This document shows, one piece after another, positions 1 through 9,974 of a stretch of 64,000 bases of DNA (position 1 is its first letter; each line of letters starts with the position of its first letter). The notes beneath the pieces were generated by a model, which was not told the DNA's origin, did not search any database, and worked only from the letters and a program-made list of their open reading frames with translations. The position numbers and the translations under genes were made by a program. This DNA is from an uncultured Methylocystaceae bacterium (lineage in GTDB: Bacteria > Pseudomonadota > Alphaproteobacteria > Rhizobiales > Beijerinckiaceae), in assembly GCA_937870755.1 (NCBI GenBank), contig CALMZV010000130.1, forward strand, positions 1-64,000, read 5' to 3'.

Positions 1-71
1 AGCTGCGCTTCGCCATCCGCGAAGGCGGGCGCACGGTCGGCGCCGGCGTCGTCGCCAGCATCATCGAGTAA
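1..71 (+). CDS. tuf: Elongation factor Tu, C-terminal fragment
   Basis: Only the last 22 codons are in the window, ending in TAA at 69-71. The visible end ([16 protein letters not shown] then ASIIE) is the conserved C-terminus of EF-Tu domain 3, the GTPase that brings aminoacyl-tRNA to the ribosome. It lies 82 bp upstream of rpsJ, the usual position of a tuf copy in the str-S10 cluster. The rest of the gene lies outside the window. Confidence 0.93.
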   Translation, partial: LRFAIREGGRTVGAGVVASIIE

Positions 72-82
72 GGATTCGGACG

Positions 83-126
83 GCGGAGCGCTGCTCCGCT
101 CAGGAGGGCCGCAAGACATCTTGCGG
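83..126 (+). other. Two tandem hairpins between tuf and rpsJ
   Basis: Two perfect inverted repeats lie side by side. The first has arms GCGGAGC (83-89) and GCTCCGC (93-99). The second has arms CCGCAAGA (109-116) and TCTTGCGG (119-126), which would close on a small loop. Neither is followed by a T-run, so they are not classic terminators. The second ends 27 bp before the rpsJ start and therefore lies in the S10 operon leader. A processing or attenuation role is inference only. Confidence 0.5.
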
Positions 127-153
127 TCCTGCGGTCTGAAAAAGGAACCCGAC

Positions 154-462
<309 letters not shown>

Positions 463-517
463 GTTTTTCACTCGGGCGCCTCTGCGACATCGGCACGCGC
501 CTTCAAGGATTGAACCC

Positions 518-1237
518 ATGCGGTCAGGCGTTATCGCACAAAAGGTGGGAATGACCCGCGTCTTCACGGAGGCGGGCGAGCACGTGCCGGTCACGGTGCT
601 GAAGCTGGACGGCTGTCAGGTCGTCGCCCATCGCACGAAGGAAAAGAACGGCTACACGGCGGTGCAGGTCGGCATCGGTCGCGCCAAGGTGAAGAACGTC
701 TCCAAGGCCGAGCGCGCGCGGTTCGCCGTCGCCAATGTCGAGCCGAAGATGAAGCTCGCCGAGTTCCGCGTTCCGGAAGACGGGCTCATTCCGGTCGGCG
801 CCGAAATCACGGCCGATCATTTCGTCGTTGGCCAGTTCGTTGATGTGACCGGCACGACGACCGGCAAGGGTTTCGCCGGCCCGATGAAACGCTGGAACTT
901 CGGCGGCCTGCGCGCCTCGCACGGAGTGTCGATCTCGCACCGTTCGCATGGCTCGACCGGCGGTCGCCAGGACCCCGGCAAGACCTTCAAGAACAAGAAA
1001 ATGGCCGGTCACCTCGGAACCGATCGCGTGACCACGCAGAATCTGCGCGTCGTGCAGACCGATGTCGAGCGCGGACTGGTGCTGGTCGAAGGCTCCGTGC
1101 CGGGCCATGCCGGCAACTACATTTTCATTCGCGACGCCGTGAAGCGCGCGCTCCCGAAGGATGCGCCGATGCCCGGCAAGTTCAAGACGTCGAACGGTGC
1201 GCCTGCCGCGCCCGCCGAAGAACAGAAGGAGGGCTGA
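518..1237 (+). CDS. rplC: 50S ribosomal protein L3
   Basis: The 239-residue protein begins [16 protein letters not shown] and contains the L3 signature around [17 protein letters not shown] in the middle of the chain. L3 is an early 23S rRNA-binding assembly protein near the peptidyl transferase centre. The C-terminal tail (about 30 residues, Ala/Pro/Glu-rich) is longer than in E. coli, as is common in alphaproteobacteria. It ends 3 bp before rplD. Confidence 0.97.
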   Translation: MRSGVIAQKVGMTRVFTEAGEHVPVTVLKLDGCQVVAHRTKEKNGYTAVQVGIGRAKVKNVSKAERARFAVANVEPKMKLAEFRVPEDGLIPVGAEITADHFVVGQFVDVTGTTTGKGFAGPMKRWNFGGLRASHGVSISHRSHGSTGGRQDPGKTFKNKKMAGHLGTDRVTTQNLRVVQTDVERGLVLVEGSVPGHAGNYIFIRDAVKRALPKDAPMPGKFKTSNGAPAAPAEEQKEG

Positions 1238-1240
1238 GCC

Positions 1241-1858
1241 GTGAAGATCGACGTTCTGTCGCTCGACGGTCAATCGGCCGGCTCGATTGAGCTCAACGAT
1301 GAGATTTTCGGCCTCGAGCCGCGTATGGATCTCATCCACCGCATGGTTCGCTGGCAGCTCGCCAAGCGCCGCGCCGGCACGCATGCGGTCAAGAACCGCG
1401 CCGACATCTGGCGCACGGGCAAGAAGCTGTACAAGCAGAAGGGCACCGGCGGCGCCCGCCACGGCGCCGCGCGCGCTCCGCAGTTCCGCGGCGGTGGTCG
1501 CGCTTTCGGCCCGGTCGTGCGCAGCCACGAGCACGACCTTCCCAAAAAGGTGCGCGCGCTTGCGCTGCGCCACGCGCTGTCCGCCAAGATGAAGAACGGC
1601 GGCGTGATCGTGTGGGACAAGGCCGAGGCCGACGGCAAGACGAAGGCGCTGAAGGCGACGTTCGAGAAGGCTGGCCTGAAGAGCGCGCTGATCATCGACG
1701 GCGCCCAGCCGCACGAGCCGTTCGCGCTCGCCGCGCGCAACATTCCGCAGATCGACGTTCTGTCGGTCGCCGGCATCAACGTCTACGACATTCTGCGTCG
1801 CGAAAAGCTCGTGCTGACGCGCGCGGCGGTCGATGCGCTGGAGGCGCGTTTCAAATGA
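1241..1858 (+). CDS. rplD: 50S ribosomal protein L4
   Basis: The 205-residue protein starts at GTG 1241, with AGGAGG at the end of rplC as ribosome-binding site. The Arg/Gly-rich loop ([22 protein letters not shown], about residues 65-86) is the extension that lines the exit tunnel. L4 binds 23S rRNA and in enterobacteria represses its own operon; whether it does so here is unknown. Its TGA overlaps the rplW ATG (ATGA at 1855-1858), which suggests translational coupling. Confidence 0.97.
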   Translation: MKIDVLSLDGQSAGSIELNDEIFGLEPRMDLIHRMVRWQLAKRRAGTHAVKNRADIWRTGKKLYKQKGTGGARHGAARAPQFRGGGRAFGPVVRSHEHDLPKKVRALALRHALSAKMKNGGVIVWDKAEADGKTKALKATFEKAGLKSALIIDGAQPHEPFALAARNIPQIDVLSVAGINVYDILRREKLVLTRAAVDALEARFK

Positions 1859-2151
1859 GCAAGGATCCGCGCCATTACGACGTGATCGTCGCGCCGGTCA
1901 TCACCGAAAAGGCGACGTTCGCCTCCGAACTGAACAAGGTCGTGTTCAAGGTGCGCAAGGACGCCACCAAGCCGCAGATCAAGGCGGCGGTGGAGGGTCT
2001 GTTCGATGTGAAGGTCGAAAGCGTCAACACGCTCGTTCGCAAGGGCAAGACCAAGGCGTTCCGCGGCGTGCGCGGCACGCAGTCCGACGTCAAGAAGGCG
2101 GTCGTGACGCTGGCCGAAGGCCACAGAATCGACGTGACGACGGGTCTGTGA
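1855..2151 (+). CDS. rplW: 50S ribosomal protein L23
   Basis: This 98-residue protein begins [20 protein letters not shown]. It binds 23S rRNA at the tunnel exit, where trigger factor and SRP dock. ATG 1855 overlaps the stop of rplD. The upstream in-frame extension to 1612 lies wholly inside rplD and is rejected. The length is normal for the bacterial family. Confidence 0.97.
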   Translation: MSKDPRHYDVIVAPVITEKATFASELNKVVFKVRKDATKPQIKAAVEGLFDVKVESVNTLVRKGKTKAFRGVRGTQSDVKKAVVTLAEGHRIDVTTGL

Positions 2152-2170
2152 GCGGCAGGGGAATTCAGAC

Positions 2171-3010
2171 ATGGCGTTGAAAACTTTCAAGCCGATCACG
2201 CCGAGCCTTCGCCAGCTCGTGATCGTCGACCGCAGCGAGCTCCACAAGGGCAAGCCGGTGAAGGCGCTGACGGAGGGCAAGAGCTCGTCCGGCGGGCGCA
2301 ACAACCACGGCCGCGTGACCGTCCGCTTCCGCGGCGGCGGGCACAAGCAGGCCTATCGCATCATCGACTTCAAGCGCCGTAAGCTCGACATGCCGGCGAA
2401 GGTGGAGCGGCTGGAATACGATCCCAACCGCACGGCGTTCATCGCGCTCATCACCTATACGGACGGCGAGCAGGCTTACATTCTGGCTCCGCAGCGCCTG
2501 TCGGTCGGCGACGAGGTGGTGGCCGGCGCGCAAGTGGACGTGAAGCCCGGCAACGCGATGCCGCTCGCGGCGATCCCGGTCGGCACGATCGTGCACAATG
2601 TCGAGCTGAAGATCGGCAAGGGCGGCGCGCTCGCGCGCTCGGCGGGCAACTACGCGCAGATCGTCGGCCGCGACCAAGGTTATGTCATCCTGCGTCTCAA
2701 CTCCGGCGAGCAGCGCCTGGTGCATGGGCAGTGCTTCGCGTCGGTCGGCGCGGTGTCGAACCCGGACCACATGAACACGTCGATCGGCAAGGCCGGTCGG
2801 TCGCGGTGGCTCGGCCGAAAGCCGCACAACCGCGGCGTGACGATGAACCCGATCGACCATCCGCACGGCGGCGGCGAAGGCCGCACCTCGGGCGGCCGTC
2901 ATCCGGTCACGCCGTGGGGCAAGCCCACCAAGGGCAAGAAGACCCGCAGCAACAAGCAGACCACCAAATTCATCGTGACCTCGCGTCATAAAGCTAAGAA
3001 GAAGGGCTGA
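2171..3010 (+). CDS. rplB: 50S ribosomal protein L2
   Basis: The 279-residue protein starts [20 protein letters not shown]. The C-terminal segment [19 protein letters not shown] (about residues 225-243) carries the conserved histidine region near the peptidyl transferase centre. Length and order are standard. It lies 3 bp before rpsS, in the middle of the S10 operon. Confidence 0.97.
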   Translation: MALKTFKPITPSLRQLVIVDRSELHKGKPVKALTEGKSSSGGRNNHGRVTVRFRGGGHKQAYRIIDFKRRKLDMPAKVERLEYDPNRTAFIALITYTDGEQAYILAPQRLSVGDEVVAGAQVDVKPGNAMPLAAIPVGTIVHNVELKIGKGGALARSAGNYAQIVGRDQGYVILRLNSGEQRLVHGQCFASVGAVSNPDHMNTSIGKAGRSRWLGRKPHNRGVTMNPIDHPHGGGEGRTSGGRHPVTPWGKPTKGKKTRSNKQTTKFIVTSRHKAKKKG

Positions 3011-3013
3011 TCC

Positions 3014-3292
3014 ATGGCTCGTTCGATCTGGAAGGGCCCGTTCGTCGACGGTTATCTGCTGAAGAAGGCGGAAACCGCTCGCGGATCCGGCCGCTCGGAA
3101 GTCATCAAGATCTGGAGCCGCCGCTCCACGATCCTGCCGCAGTTCGTCGGCCTGACGTTCGGCGTCTACAACGGCCACAAGCACATTCCGGTGCTGGTGT
3201 CGGAAGACATGATCGGCCACAAGTTCGGCGAATTCGCACCCACGCGCACGTTCCACGGCCATGCCGCGGACAAGAAGGCGAAGAGGGGCTGA
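3014..3292 (+). CDS. rpsS: 30S ribosomal protein S19
   Basis: This 92-residue protein ([20 protein letters not shown]) forms the head of the 30S subunit with S13 and contacts the A-site finger. It has the typical S19 core ending in [21 protein letters not shown]. Its TGA is one base from the rplV ATG. Confidence 0.97.
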   Translation: MARSIWKGPFVDGYLLKKAETARGSGRSEVIKIWSRRSTILPQFVGLTFGVYNGHKHIPVLVSEDMIGHKFGEFAPTRTFHGHAADKKAKRG

Positions 3293-3293
3293 C

Positions 3294-3677
3294 ATGGGCA
3301 AGCAGAAGACACCGCGCGCGCTGAAGGACAACGAGGCGAAAGCCGTCGCCCGCATGCTGCGCGTTTCGCCCCAGAAGCTGAACCTTCTTGCCCAGCTCAT
3401 CCGCGGCAAGAAGGTGGACCGTGCGCTGGCCGACCTCGAATTCTCCCACAAGCGCATCGCGCATGAGGTGAAGAAGGCGCTCGAGAGCGCGATCGCCAAC
3501 GCCGAGAACAATCACGATCTCGACGTGGACGATCTGGTCGTGGCCGAGGCGCATGTCGGCAAGGCGCTGGTGATGAAGCGCTTCCATGCGCGCGCCCGCG
3601 GCCGCGCCGGAAGGATCGAGAAGCCGTTCGCGAATCTGACGATCGTCGTGCGCGAAGTGCAGCAAGCGCAGGCCTGA
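3294..3677 (+). CDS. rplV: 50S ribosomal protein L22
   Basis: ATG 3294 gives 127 residues beginning [20 protein letters not shown]. The beta-hairpin that reaches into the exit tunnel is near the C-terminus ([20 protein letters not shown]). An in-frame upstream extension to 3261 lies inside rpsS and lacks a ribosome-binding site, so it is rejected. Confidence 0.96.
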   Translation: MGKQKTPRALKDNEAKAVARMLRVSPQKLNLLAQLIRGKKVDRALADLEFSHKRIAHEVKKALESAIANAENNHDLDVDDLVVAEAHVGKALVMKRFHARARGRAGRIEKPFANLTIVVREVQQAQA

Positions 3678-3687
3678 GGAGAGAACG

Positions 3688-4440
3688 ATGGGTCAGAAGG
3701 TCAATCCGGTCGGTCTGCGCCTCGGCATCAACCGCACGTGGGACTCGCGCTGGTTCGCCAATACCGGCGAATACGGCAAGCTGCTGCACGAGGACATGAA
3801 GATCCGCGAGGTCCTCATGAAAACCCTCAAGCAGGCGGCGGTCTCCAAGATCGTGATCGAGCGTCCGCACAAGAAGTGCCGCGTCACCATTCACTCGGCG
3901 CGTCCGGGCGTGGTTATCGGCAAGAAAGGCGCCGACATCGACAAGATCCGCAAGACGGTCGCCGGCCTGACGGACAGCGAAGTCGTCATCAACATCGTGG
4001 AAGTCCGCAAGCCGGAAGTCGACGCCACGCTCGTCGCCGAGTCGATCGCCCAGCAGCTCGAACGCCGCGTGGCGTTCCGCCGTGCGATGAAGCGCGCGGT
4101 GCAGTCGGCGATCCGCCTGGGCGCCGAGGGCATCCGCATCAACTGCTCGGGCCGTCTGGGCGGCGCGGAAATCGCGCGCCTGGAATGGTATCGCGAGGGC
4201 CGGGTTCCGCTGCATACGCTGCGCGCGGACGTCGACTATGGCGTCGCCACGGCGCATACAGCCTACGGCACGTGCGGCATCAAGGTCTGGATCTTCAAGG
4301 GCGAAATCCTCGAGCACGATCCGATGGCGCAGGACAAGAAGATGTCCGAAGCCGATCACTCCGGCGGCGAGCGCCGCCCGCGCCGCGAACGCGAGGGCCG
4401 CGACCGCGGCGATCGCGACAACCGCGACAGCGCGGCCTGA
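3688..4440 (+). CDS. rpsC: 30S ribosomal protein S3
   Basis: The 250-residue protein starts [20 protein letters not shown]. It has the KH motif [13 protein letters not shown] (about residues 72-84) and the C-terminal S3 domain up to about residue 210. The last 30 or so residues form a charged Arg/Glu/Asp-rich tail longer than in E. coli S3. S3 lies at the mRNA entry channel. GAGGAGAG upstream is the ribosome-binding site. Confidence 0.97.
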   Translation: MGQKVNPVGLRLGINRTWDSRWFANTGEYGKLLHEDMKIREVLMKTLKQAAVSKIVIERPHKKCRVTIHSARPGVVIGKKGADIDKIRKTVAGLTDSEVVINIVEVRKPEVDATLVAESIAQQLERRVAFRRAMKRAVQSAIRLGAEGIRINCSGRLGGAEIARLEWYREGRVPLHTLRADVDYGVATAHTAYGTCGIKVWIFKGEILEHDPMAQDKKMSEADHSGGERRPRREREGRDRGDRDNRDSAA

Positions 4441-4457
4441 CATAAAGAGTACGAACG

Positions 4458-4871
4458 ATGCTGCAACCCAAGCGCACCAAGTTCAGAAAGGCCTTCAAGG
4501 GCCGTATCCGCGGACAGTCGAAAGGCGGCTTCGAGCTGAATTTCGGCCAGTTCGGCCTGAAGGCGATGGAGCCCGAGCGCGTGACCGCGCGCCAGATTGA
4601 GGCGGCCCGACGCGCCATGACGCGCCACATGAAGCGCGCCGGCCGCGTGTGGATTCGCATTTTCCCGGACGTGCCGGTGTCGAAAAAGCCGACCGAAGTG
4701 CGTATGGGCAAGGGCAAGGGCTCGCCCGAGTTCTGGGCCTGCCGCGTGTCGCCGGGCCGCATCATGTTCGAGATCGACGGCGTGCCGGCCGATCTTGCGC
4801 GCGAGGCGCTGACGCTGGCGGCCGCCAAGCTGCCGATCAAGACGCGCTTCATCCAGCGCATCGCGGAATAG
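4458..4871 (+). CDS. rplP: 50S ribosomal protein L16
   Basis: The 137-residue protein starts [19 protein letters not shown] and carries the conserved block [16 protein letters not shown] near residues 76-92. It organises the A-site region of the 50S subunit. The length is standard for the family. It lies 9 bp before rpmC. Confidence 0.97.
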   Translation: MLQPKRTKFRKAFKGRIRGQSKGGFELNFGQFGLKAMEPERVTARQIEAARRAMTRHMKRAGRVWIRIFPDVPVSKKPTEVRMGKGKGSPEFWACRVSPGRIMFEIDGVPADLAREALTLAAAKLPIKTRFIQRIAE

Positions 4872-4880
4872 GAGGCGTAG

Positions 4881-5087
4881 ATGAAAAGCAACCAGCGCAA
4901 CGCCGACCTCCGCGTGATGACGGACGATCAGCTGAACGAAGAAGTGCTCAAGCTGAAGAAGGAGCAGTTCAACCTGCGCTTCCAGCGGGCCACCGGCCAG
5001 CTCGAGAACACGTCGCGCGTGCGGACCGTGCGCCGCGACATCGCCCGGGCCAAGACCATCGCCGCGCAGAAGCGCGAAAAGAAATAA
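4881..5087 (+). CDS. rpmC: 50S ribosomal protein L29
   Basis: This 68-residue, mostly helical protein contains the L29 pattern [20 protein letters not shown] followed by RDIARAKTI. It sits at the tunnel exit next to L23. AGGAGGCG lies just upstream of ATG 4881. A strong hairpin follows in the 51-bp gap before rpsQ. Confidence 0.97.
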   Translation: MKSNQRNADLRVMTDDQLNEEVLKLKKEQFNLRFQRATGQLENTSRVRTVRRDIARAKTIAAQKREKK

Positions 5088-5094
5088 GTCCGAT

Positions 5095-5116
5095 GCGCCG
5101 CGCGCTCGCGCGGCGC
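5095..5116 (+). other. Perfect 9-bp GC hairpin between rpmC and rpsQ
   Basis: Arms GCGCCGCGC (5095-5103) and GCGCGGCGC (5108-5116) close on the four-base loop GCTC. There is no T-run after it, so it is unlikely to be a complete intrinsic terminator. It fills nearly half of the short gap inside an otherwise continuous ribosomal protein operon. Confidence 0.5.
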
Positions 5117-5138
5117 TGAGAAGAAACAAGGTTCAACC

Positions 5139-5378
5139 ATGCCGAAGCGAATTCTTCAGGGCGTCGTCGTCAGCGACAAGCAGCAGAAGACGATCGTGGT
5201 GAAGGTGGAGCGCCGCTTCACGCACCCGCTGTTGAAAAAGACGGTGCGTCGCACCAAGAACTATCACGCCCACGACGAGTCGGGCGCGCACAAGGTGGGG
5301 GACGTCGTCTCGATCGAGGAGACGAAGCCCATTTCGCGCCTGAAACGGTGGATTGTGGTCGAGGCCGCGAAAGGCTAA
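5139..5378 (+). CDS. rpsQ: 30S ribosomal protein S17
   Basis: The 79-residue OB-fold protein starts [19 protein letters not shown] and has the S17 signature around [19 protein letters not shown]. It is a primary 16S rRNA-binding protein of the 30S body and the last gene of the S10 block. The next gene, rplN, starts 98 bp later. Confidence 0.97.
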   Translation: MPKRILQGVVVSDKQQKTIVVKVERRFTHPLLKKTVRRTKNYHAHDESGAHKVGDVVSIEETKPISRLKRWIVVEAAKG

Positions 5379-5476
5379 ACCCACGCCGACATTCGAGGAC
5401 GCGGCGCGCCGCTTCCTTCAGGCGAAGTCCGGCGCGGAAGCGTCGGAAACCGATCTGGACCGAAAGGCTTTAGGCC

Positions 5477-5845
5477 ATGATTCAAATGCAGACCAACCTC
5501 GACGTCGCCGACAATTCCGGCGCGCGCCGCGTGATGTGCATCAAGGTGCTCGGCGGCTCGAAACGGAAATACGCGGGCGTCGGCGATATCATCGTCGTTT
5601 CCGTGAAGGAGGCGATCCCGCGCGGCCGCGTGAAGAAAGGCGACGTGATGAAAGCCGTCGTCGTGCGCACGGCCAAGGACATCAAGCGGGCGGACGGCTC
5701 CGTCATCCGGTTCGACACGAACGCCGCGGTGCTGATCAACAACCAGTCCGAGCCGATCGGCACCCGCATCTTCGGACCGGTGCCGCGCGAGCTGCGCGCC
5801 AAGAACCACATGAAGATCATCTCGCTGGCGCCGGAGGTGCTGTAA
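5477..5845 (+). CDS. rplN: 50S ribosomal protein L14
   Basis: The 122-residue protein starts [20 protein letters not shown] and contains the L14 signature around [20 protein letters not shown]. It forms part of the 30S-50S bridge. It opens the spc block. Its TAA shares one base with the ATG of rplX (TAATG at 5843-5847). Confidence 0.97.
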   Translation: MIQMQTNLDVADNSGARRVMCIKVLGGSKRKYAGVGDIIVVSVKEAIPRGRVKKGDVMKAVVVRTAKDIKRADGSVIRFDTNAAVLINNQSEPIGTRIFGPVPRELRAKNHMKIISLAPEVL

Positions 5846-6162
5846 TGGCCGCCAAGATCAAGAAGGGCGACAAGGTCGTCGTCATCACGGGCCGCGACAA
5901 GGGCCGTTCCGGCGAGGTCGTGCAGGTGATGCCGACCGAGGGCCGCGCGCTCGTGCGCGGCGTGAACGTCGTCAAGCGGCACCAGAAGCAGACGATGAAC
6001 CAGGAAGGCGGCATCATCTCGAAAGAGGCGCCGATTCATCTGTCCAACCTGGCCATTGTCGATCCCAAGGACAACAAGCCGACGCGCGTCGGTTTCAAGA
6101 CCCTCGAAGACGGCCGCAAGGTGCGCTTCGCCAAGCGCTCGGGAGATCTGATCGATGGCTGA
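5845..6162 (+). CDS. rplX: 50S ribosomal protein L24
   Basis: ATG 5845 gives 105 residues beginning [20 protein letters not shown], a KOW-motif protein that initiates 50S assembly. It overlaps the stop of rplN by one base and the start of rplE by eight bases, so the three genes are probably translationally coupled. The long upstream in-frame extension covers rplN and is rejected. Confidence 0.96.
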   Translation: MAAKIKKGDKVVVITGRDKGRSGEVVQVMPTEGRALVRGVNVVKRHQKQTMNQEGGIISKEAPIHLSNLAIVDPKDNKPTRVGFKTLEDGRKVRFAKRSGDLIDG

Positions 6163-6853
6163 GGAAAAGAAAGCCAAGGCGCCGAAGGGCGAGGCCAAGG
6201 ACGCCGGCGCGCCGCGCGATTCCGCCAAGGTCGCCAAGCCGAAGGCCGAGAAGTCCGTCGCCAAGGAAGGCAAGGGCGAGAAGAAGTCGAAGTCCGCTTC
6301 GGTCGAAGGCTACACGCCGCGCATGAAGAAGATGTACGACGAGGTCATCCGCGCCAAGATGATCGAGCAGTTCGGCTACAAGAATCCGATGGAGGTTCCC
6401 ACCATCGAGAAGATCGTGCTGAACATGGGCGTGGGCGAGGCGGTCAACGACACCAAGAAGGTGACGACGGCCGCCGCCGACCTCGCGCTGATCGCCGGCC
6501 AGAAGCCGGTGGTGACGCGCGCGCGCAAGGCCATCTCCACCTTCAAGGTTCGCGAGAACATGCCGATCGGCGCGAAGGTCACGCTGCGCAAGACGCGTAT
6601 GTACGAGTTTCTGGACCGGCTGGTCACCATCGCGCTGCCGCGCGTGCGCGACTTCCGCGGCCTGAACCCGAAATCGTTCGATGGCCGCGGCAACTACGCC
6701 ATGGGCATCAAGGAGCACATCGTGTTCCCGGAGATCGACTACGACAAGGCGGAGTCGATGCTGGGCATGGACATCATCGTGTGCACCACGGCCAAGACCG
6801 ACGAAGAAGCGCGTGCGCTCCTGCACGCGTTCAATTTCCCGTTCCGGCAGTGA
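6155..6853 (+). CDS. rplE: 50S ribosomal protein L5 with N-terminal Lys/Ala extension
   Basis: Residues from about 50 onward ([21 protein letters not shown], then the conserved [12 protein letters not shown]) are ordinary L5, the protein that contacts 5S rRNA and P-site tRNA. At 232 residues it is about 50 longer than most bacterial L5. The extra part is a low-complexity segment rich in Lys, Ala and Glu before the usual start. ATG 6155 overlaps rplX by eight bases. An internal ATG at 6323 would give a normal length but has no clear ribosome-binding site, so I keep the long form. The core assignment is certain; the extension is less so. Confidence 0.95.
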   Translation: MAEEKKAKAPKGEAKDAGAPRDSAKVAKPKAEKSVAKEGKGEKKSKSASVEGYTPRMKKMYDEVIRAKMIEQFGYKNPMEVPTIEKIVLNMGVGEAVNDTKKVTTAAADLALIAGQKPVVTRARKAISTFKVRENMPIGAKVTLRKTRMYEFLDRLVTIALPRVRDFRGLNPKSFDGRGNYAMGIKEHIVFPEIDYDKAESMLGMDIIVCTTAKTDEEARALLHAFNFPFRQ

Positions 6854-6891
6854 GTTCGAAGAACTCAAACGCGGATACCTGAGGCGACGAT

Positions 6892-7197
6892 ATGGCTAAG
6901 AAAAGCGCTGTCGAAAACAACAAGCGGAAAATGCGTCTCGCCAAGCAGTATGCTGGGCGCCGGGCGCGGTTGAAGGCGATCGCCGACAACGAGACGCTGA
7001 GCATGGAAGAGCGGTTCGAGGCGCGGCTGCGCCTGGCGCAGCTGCCGCGCAACGGCGCGCCCACGCGGGTGCGCAACCGCTGCGAGGTGACGGGCCGTCC
7101 GCGCGCGTTCTACCGCAAGCTCAAGATGTCGCGCATTGCGCTGCGCGAGCTTGGGTCGAAGGGGTTGATCCCCGGCCTTGTGAAATCGAGCTGGTGA
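6892..7197 (+). CDS. rpsN: 30S ribosomal protein S14
   Basis: The 101-residue protein is the long, zinc-free form of S14: it lacks the CxxC pairs of the short form and ends in the conserved block [18 protein letters not shown]. It sits in the 30S head. It is preceded by GAGGCGA and followed 10 bp later by rpsH. Confidence 0.97.
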   Translation: MAKKSAVENNKRKMRLAKQYAGRRARLKAIADNETLSMEERFEARLRLAQLPRNGAPTRVRNRCEVTGRPRAFYRKLKMSRIALRELGSKGLIPGLVKSSW

Positions 7198-7207
7198 GGA
7201 GGATCCC

Positions 7208-7606
7208 ATGTCGGTGACCGATCCGTTGGGCGATATGCTCACCCGCATCCGCAACGCGCAGATGCGCCGCAAGTCGAAAGTGACGACGCCGGGCTCGCGC
7301 ATTCGCGGCAACGTGCTCGACGTTCTGAAGGACGAGGGCTACATCCGCGGCTATTCGACGACCGATTTCGGCAACGGCCGGACGGAGTTCGAGATCGAGC
7401 TGAAATATCATGACGGCTCGCCTGTCATTCGCGAGATCGAGCGCGTGTCGAAGCCGGGCCGCCGCGTGTACGCCGCCGTCGACGCCATGCCGCGCGTCGC
7501 CAACGGCCTCGGCATCACGATCGTCTCCACGCCGAAGGGCGTGATGGCCGATCATGCCGCCCGCGAAGCGAATGTGGGCGGCGAAGTTCTGTGCAAGGTC
7601 TTCTGA
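7208..7606 (+). CDS. rpsH: 30S ribosomal protein S8
   Basis: The 132-residue protein begins [20 protein letters not shown] and ends with the S8 signature region [20 protein letters not shown]. It binds 16S helix 21. In enterobacteria S8 represses the spc operon by binding near the L5 gene; no such site was looked for in detail here. AGGAGG precedes the start. Confidence 0.97.
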   Translation: MSVTDPLGDMLTRIRNAQMRRKSKVTTPGSRIRGNVLDVLKDEGYIRGYSTTDFGNGRTEFEIELKYHDGSPVIREIERVSKPGRRVYAAVDAMPRVANGLGITIVSTPKGVMADHAAREANVGGEVLCKVF

Positions 7607-7629
7607 CCGGGCTGGAGAGGAATTCAACA

Positions 7630-8163
7630 ATGTCTCGTATCGGCAAGAAGCCCGTTGCGATTCCCTCCGGCGTGACCGCCAAGGTCGAGGGCCAGAAGGT
7701 TTCGGTGAAGGGCGCCAAGGGCGAACTGCATTTCGTCGTCCCGGACGATGTGGATGTGAAGTTCGAGAACAATGAGATCAAGGTCGACCCGCGCTCGGCC
7801 TCCAAGCGCGCGCGCGCGCTTTGGGGCACCTCGCGCGCGCAGGTCAACAACCTGGTCGTGGGCGTGACGAAGGGCTTCGAGAAGAAGCTCGACATCACCG
7901 GCGTCGGCTACAAGGCCGCGGTGGCGGGCAAGAGCCTGCAACTGTCGCTGGGCTACAGCCACGACATCAACTATCCGATCCCGGCGGGCGTGGCGATCGC
8001 GACGCCCAAGCCGACGGAAATCACGATCGCCGGCATCGACAAGCGCCAGGTGGGGCAGGTCGCCGCCGAGATCCGCGCGCTGCGCGGCCCCGAACCCTAC
8101 AAGGGCAAGGGCGTGAAATATTCCGACGAATTCATCTTCCGCAAGGAAGGCAAGAAGAAGTAA
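7630..8163 (+). CDS. rplF: 50S ribosomal protein L6
   Basis: ATG 7630 gives 177 residues starting [20 protein letters not shown] and ending in the L6 signature [20 protein letters not shown]. It lies at the base of the L7/L12 stalk. GAGAGGA is placed correctly upstream. The longer in-frame version from 7591 overlaps rpsH and is rejected. Confidence 0.97.
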   Translation: MSRIGKKPVAIPSGVTAKVEGQKVSVKGAKGELHFVVPDDVDVKFENNEIKVDPRSASKRARALWGTSRAQVNNLVVGVTKGFEKKLDITGVGYKAAVAGKSLQLSLGYSHDINYPIPAGVAIATPKPTEITIAGIDKRQVGQVAAEIRALRGPEPYKGKGVKYSDEFIFRKEGKKK

Positions 8164-8172
8164 GGACCGGCC

Positions 8173-8535
8173 ATGGCCAAGGACAACAAGGCGACAGACC
8201 GCCGTGTCGCGCGCGTGCGCCGCGCGATCCGCGCGCGCGCTTACGGCAAGCCGCGGCTTTCCGTGTTTCGCTCCTCCAAGCAGATCTATGCGCAGATCAT
8301 CGACGACGAGAACGGCGCGACGCTCGTTTCCGCCTCGTCGCTGGAGAAGGACAATCGCGGCGCGCTGAAGACCGGCGCGAACGTGGAGGCGGCGCGCGTC
8401 GTCGGCAAGCAGCTTGCCGAACGCGCGGTCGCCAAGGGCATCAAGGACGTCGTGTTCGACCGCGGCGGCTATATGTATCACGGGCGCGTGAAGGCGCTCG
8501 CGGAGGGCGCGCGCGAGGGCGGCCTCCAGTTCTGA
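8173..8535 (+). CDS. rplR: 50S ribosomal protein L18
   Basis: The 120-residue 5S rRNA-binding protein has the typical [20 protein letters not shown] block near residues 30-50 and the C-terminal [20 protein letters not shown]. Length and order are standard. The gap to rpsE (82 bp) contains a nested inverted repeat. Confidence 0.97.
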   Translation: MAKDNKATDRRVARVRRAIRARAYGKPRLSVFRSSKQIYAQIIDDENGATLVSASSLEKDNRGALKTGANVEAARVVGKQLAERAVAKGIKDVVFDRGGYMYHGRVKALAEGAREGGLQF

Positions 8536-8564
8536 TCTTCGCGCGAGCGACGATCTCCCAGCGA

Positions 8565-8598
8565 GCGGGCGCTTCCTCCCAGTCGGGATCGCGCCCGC
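8565..8598 (+). other. Nested inverted repeat between rplR and rpsE
   Basis: Outer arms GCGGGCGC (8565-8572) and GCGCCCGC (8591-8598) enclose inner arms TCCC (8577-8580) and GGGA (8585-8588). It ends 19 bp before the rpsE start and has no T-run. It may be an RNA structure affecting rpsE translation or an mRNA processing site; neither is shown. Confidence 0.4.
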
Positions 8599-8617
8599 GC
8601 AAGTGACGGAAAGAGAC

Positions 8618-9199
8618 ATGGCAGAACCAAGACATGAAGGCGGCCGCGGGCGCGGTCGCGAGCGCGACCGCGAGGAGCGCGACAGCGAATTCGTCGATCG
8701 CCTGGTCCACATCAACCGCGTGGCGAAAGTGGTGAAGGGCGGCCGGCGCTTCGGTTTCGCGGCGCTCGTCGTCGTGGGCGACCAGAAGGGCCGCGTGGGC
8801 TTCGGCCACGGCAAGGCGCGCGAGGTGCCGGAAGCCATCCGCAAGGCGACCGAGTCCGCCAAGCGCGCGCTGATCCGCGTGCCGCTGCGCGAAGGTCGCA
8901 CGCTGCATCACGACGTGTCGGGCCGTCACGGCTCGGGCCGCGTCATCCTGCGCGCCGCGCCGGCGGGCACCGGCATCATCGCCGGCGGTCCGATGCGCGC
9001 CGTGTTCGAGACGCTGGGCATGAGCGACGTGGTCGCCAAGAGCCAGGGCTCGTCCAATCCCTACAACATGATCCGCGCGACGTTCGACGCGCTGACGCGC
9101 GAGGATTCGCCGCGTCAGGTGGCCGCCCGCCGTTCGATCAAGGTTTCGACCCTTCAGGCGCGCCGCCCCGGCGTCGACGCCGAAGCGGCCGATTCCTGA
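8618..9199 (+). CDS. rpsE: 30S ribosomal protein S5
   Basis: ATG 8618 gives 193 residues: an Arg/Glu-rich N-terminal stretch, then the S5 double-stranded RNA-binding signature ([20 protein letters not shown]) and the C-terminal fold. GGAAAGAG lies 5-10 bp upstream, which favours this start over GTG 8603. S5 contributes to mRNA helicase activity and decoding accuracy. Confidence 0.96.
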   Translation: MAEPRHEGGRGRGRERDREERDSEFVDRLVHINRVAKVVKGGRRFGFAALVVVGDQKGRVGFGHGKAREVPEAIRKATESAKRALIRVPLREGRTLHHDVSGRHGSGRVILRAAPAGTGIIAGGPMRAVFETLGMSDVVAKSQGSSNPYNMIRATFDALTREDSPRQVAARRSIKVSTLQARRPGVDAEAADS

Positions 9200-9213
9200 G
9201 AGGAGGGCTGAAC

Positions 9214-9402
9214 ATGGCCAACAAGACCATCGTGGTCGAGCAGGTCCGCAGCCCCATCGGCCGGCCTGCCGCTCAGCGCCAGACCCTCAGGGGTCTCGGC
9301 CTCAACAAGATCGGCCGCAAGTCCACGCTCGTGGACACGCCCGCCGTGCGCGGCATGGTCGATTCGGTCGCGCATCTCGTGCGCATCGTCGAGAGCAAGT
9401 GA
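9214..9402 (+). CDS. rpmD: 50S ribosomal protein L30
   Basis: The 62-residue protein has the L30 pattern [20 protein letters not shown] followed by [19 protein letters not shown]. It is a small 23S rRNA-binding protein. AGGAGGGC lies upstream. It is 10 bp before rplO, the standard spc order. Confidence 0.97.
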   Translation: MANKTIVVEQVRSPIGRPAAQRQTLRGLGLNKIGRKSTLVDTPAVRGMVDSVAHLVRIVESK

Positions 9403-9412
9403 GGGCGCGCCG

Positions 9413-9895
9413 ATGAAACTCAACGGCATTTCCGACAACCCCGGCTCCTCCAAGGGCCGTATGCGCGTCGGCCGCGGCATCGGGTCCGGCAAGGGCAAGA
9501 CCGGCGGACGCGGCGTGAAGGGTCAGAAGGCGCGCTCCGGCGTCGCGATCAAGGGCTTCGAAGGCGGCCAGATGCCGCTGCATCGTCGCCTGCCCAAGCG
9601 CGGCTTCTGGAACCCCTTCTCCACCGACTACAACGAGGTGAATCTCGGTCGCGTGCAGCAGGCCGTGGACGCGGGCAAGCTCGATGCGGGCAAGCCCGTG
9701 ACGGTTGAGGCGCTGGTGGCCGCCGGCGTGCTCGCCAAGGCGCGCGACGGGGTGAAAATCCTCGGTCAGGGCGAACTGAAGGCCAGGCTCGCTTTCGAAG
9801 TCGCGGCCGCGTCGAAATCGGCGCAGGCGGCGATCGCGAAGGCCGGCGGCAGCGTGAAGCTGCTCGCGGCGGCGGCGGAAGCGCCCTCCGCCTGA
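9413..9895 (+). CDS. rplO: 50S ribosomal protein L15
   Basis: The 160-residue protein begins [20 protein letters not shown] and has the Gly/Lys-rich N-terminal half ([20 protein letters not shown]) that threads through 23S rRNA. The C-terminal globular part ends in an Ala-rich tail. It is the last ribosomal protein gene before secY. Confidence 0.97.
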   Translation: MKLNGISDNPGSSKGRMRVGRGIGSGKGKTGGRGVKGQKARSGVAIKGFEGGQMPLHRRLPKRGFWNPFSTDYNEVNLGRVQQAVDAGKLDAGKPVTVEALVAAGVLAKARDGVKILGQGELKARLAFEVAAASKSAQAAIAKAGGSVKLLAAAAEAPSA

Positions 9896-9974
9896 GGCCG
9901 CCTTTCGCGTGCAATGGCGCGCGAAGAACCCTATATAGCGGGGCGCGGGACATACGTCCTTCGCTCCGCTTTTT

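Noticed and set aside
9932-9937. TATATA as the -10 of a secY promoter
   Set aside because: No acceptable -35 element lies at the right distance.
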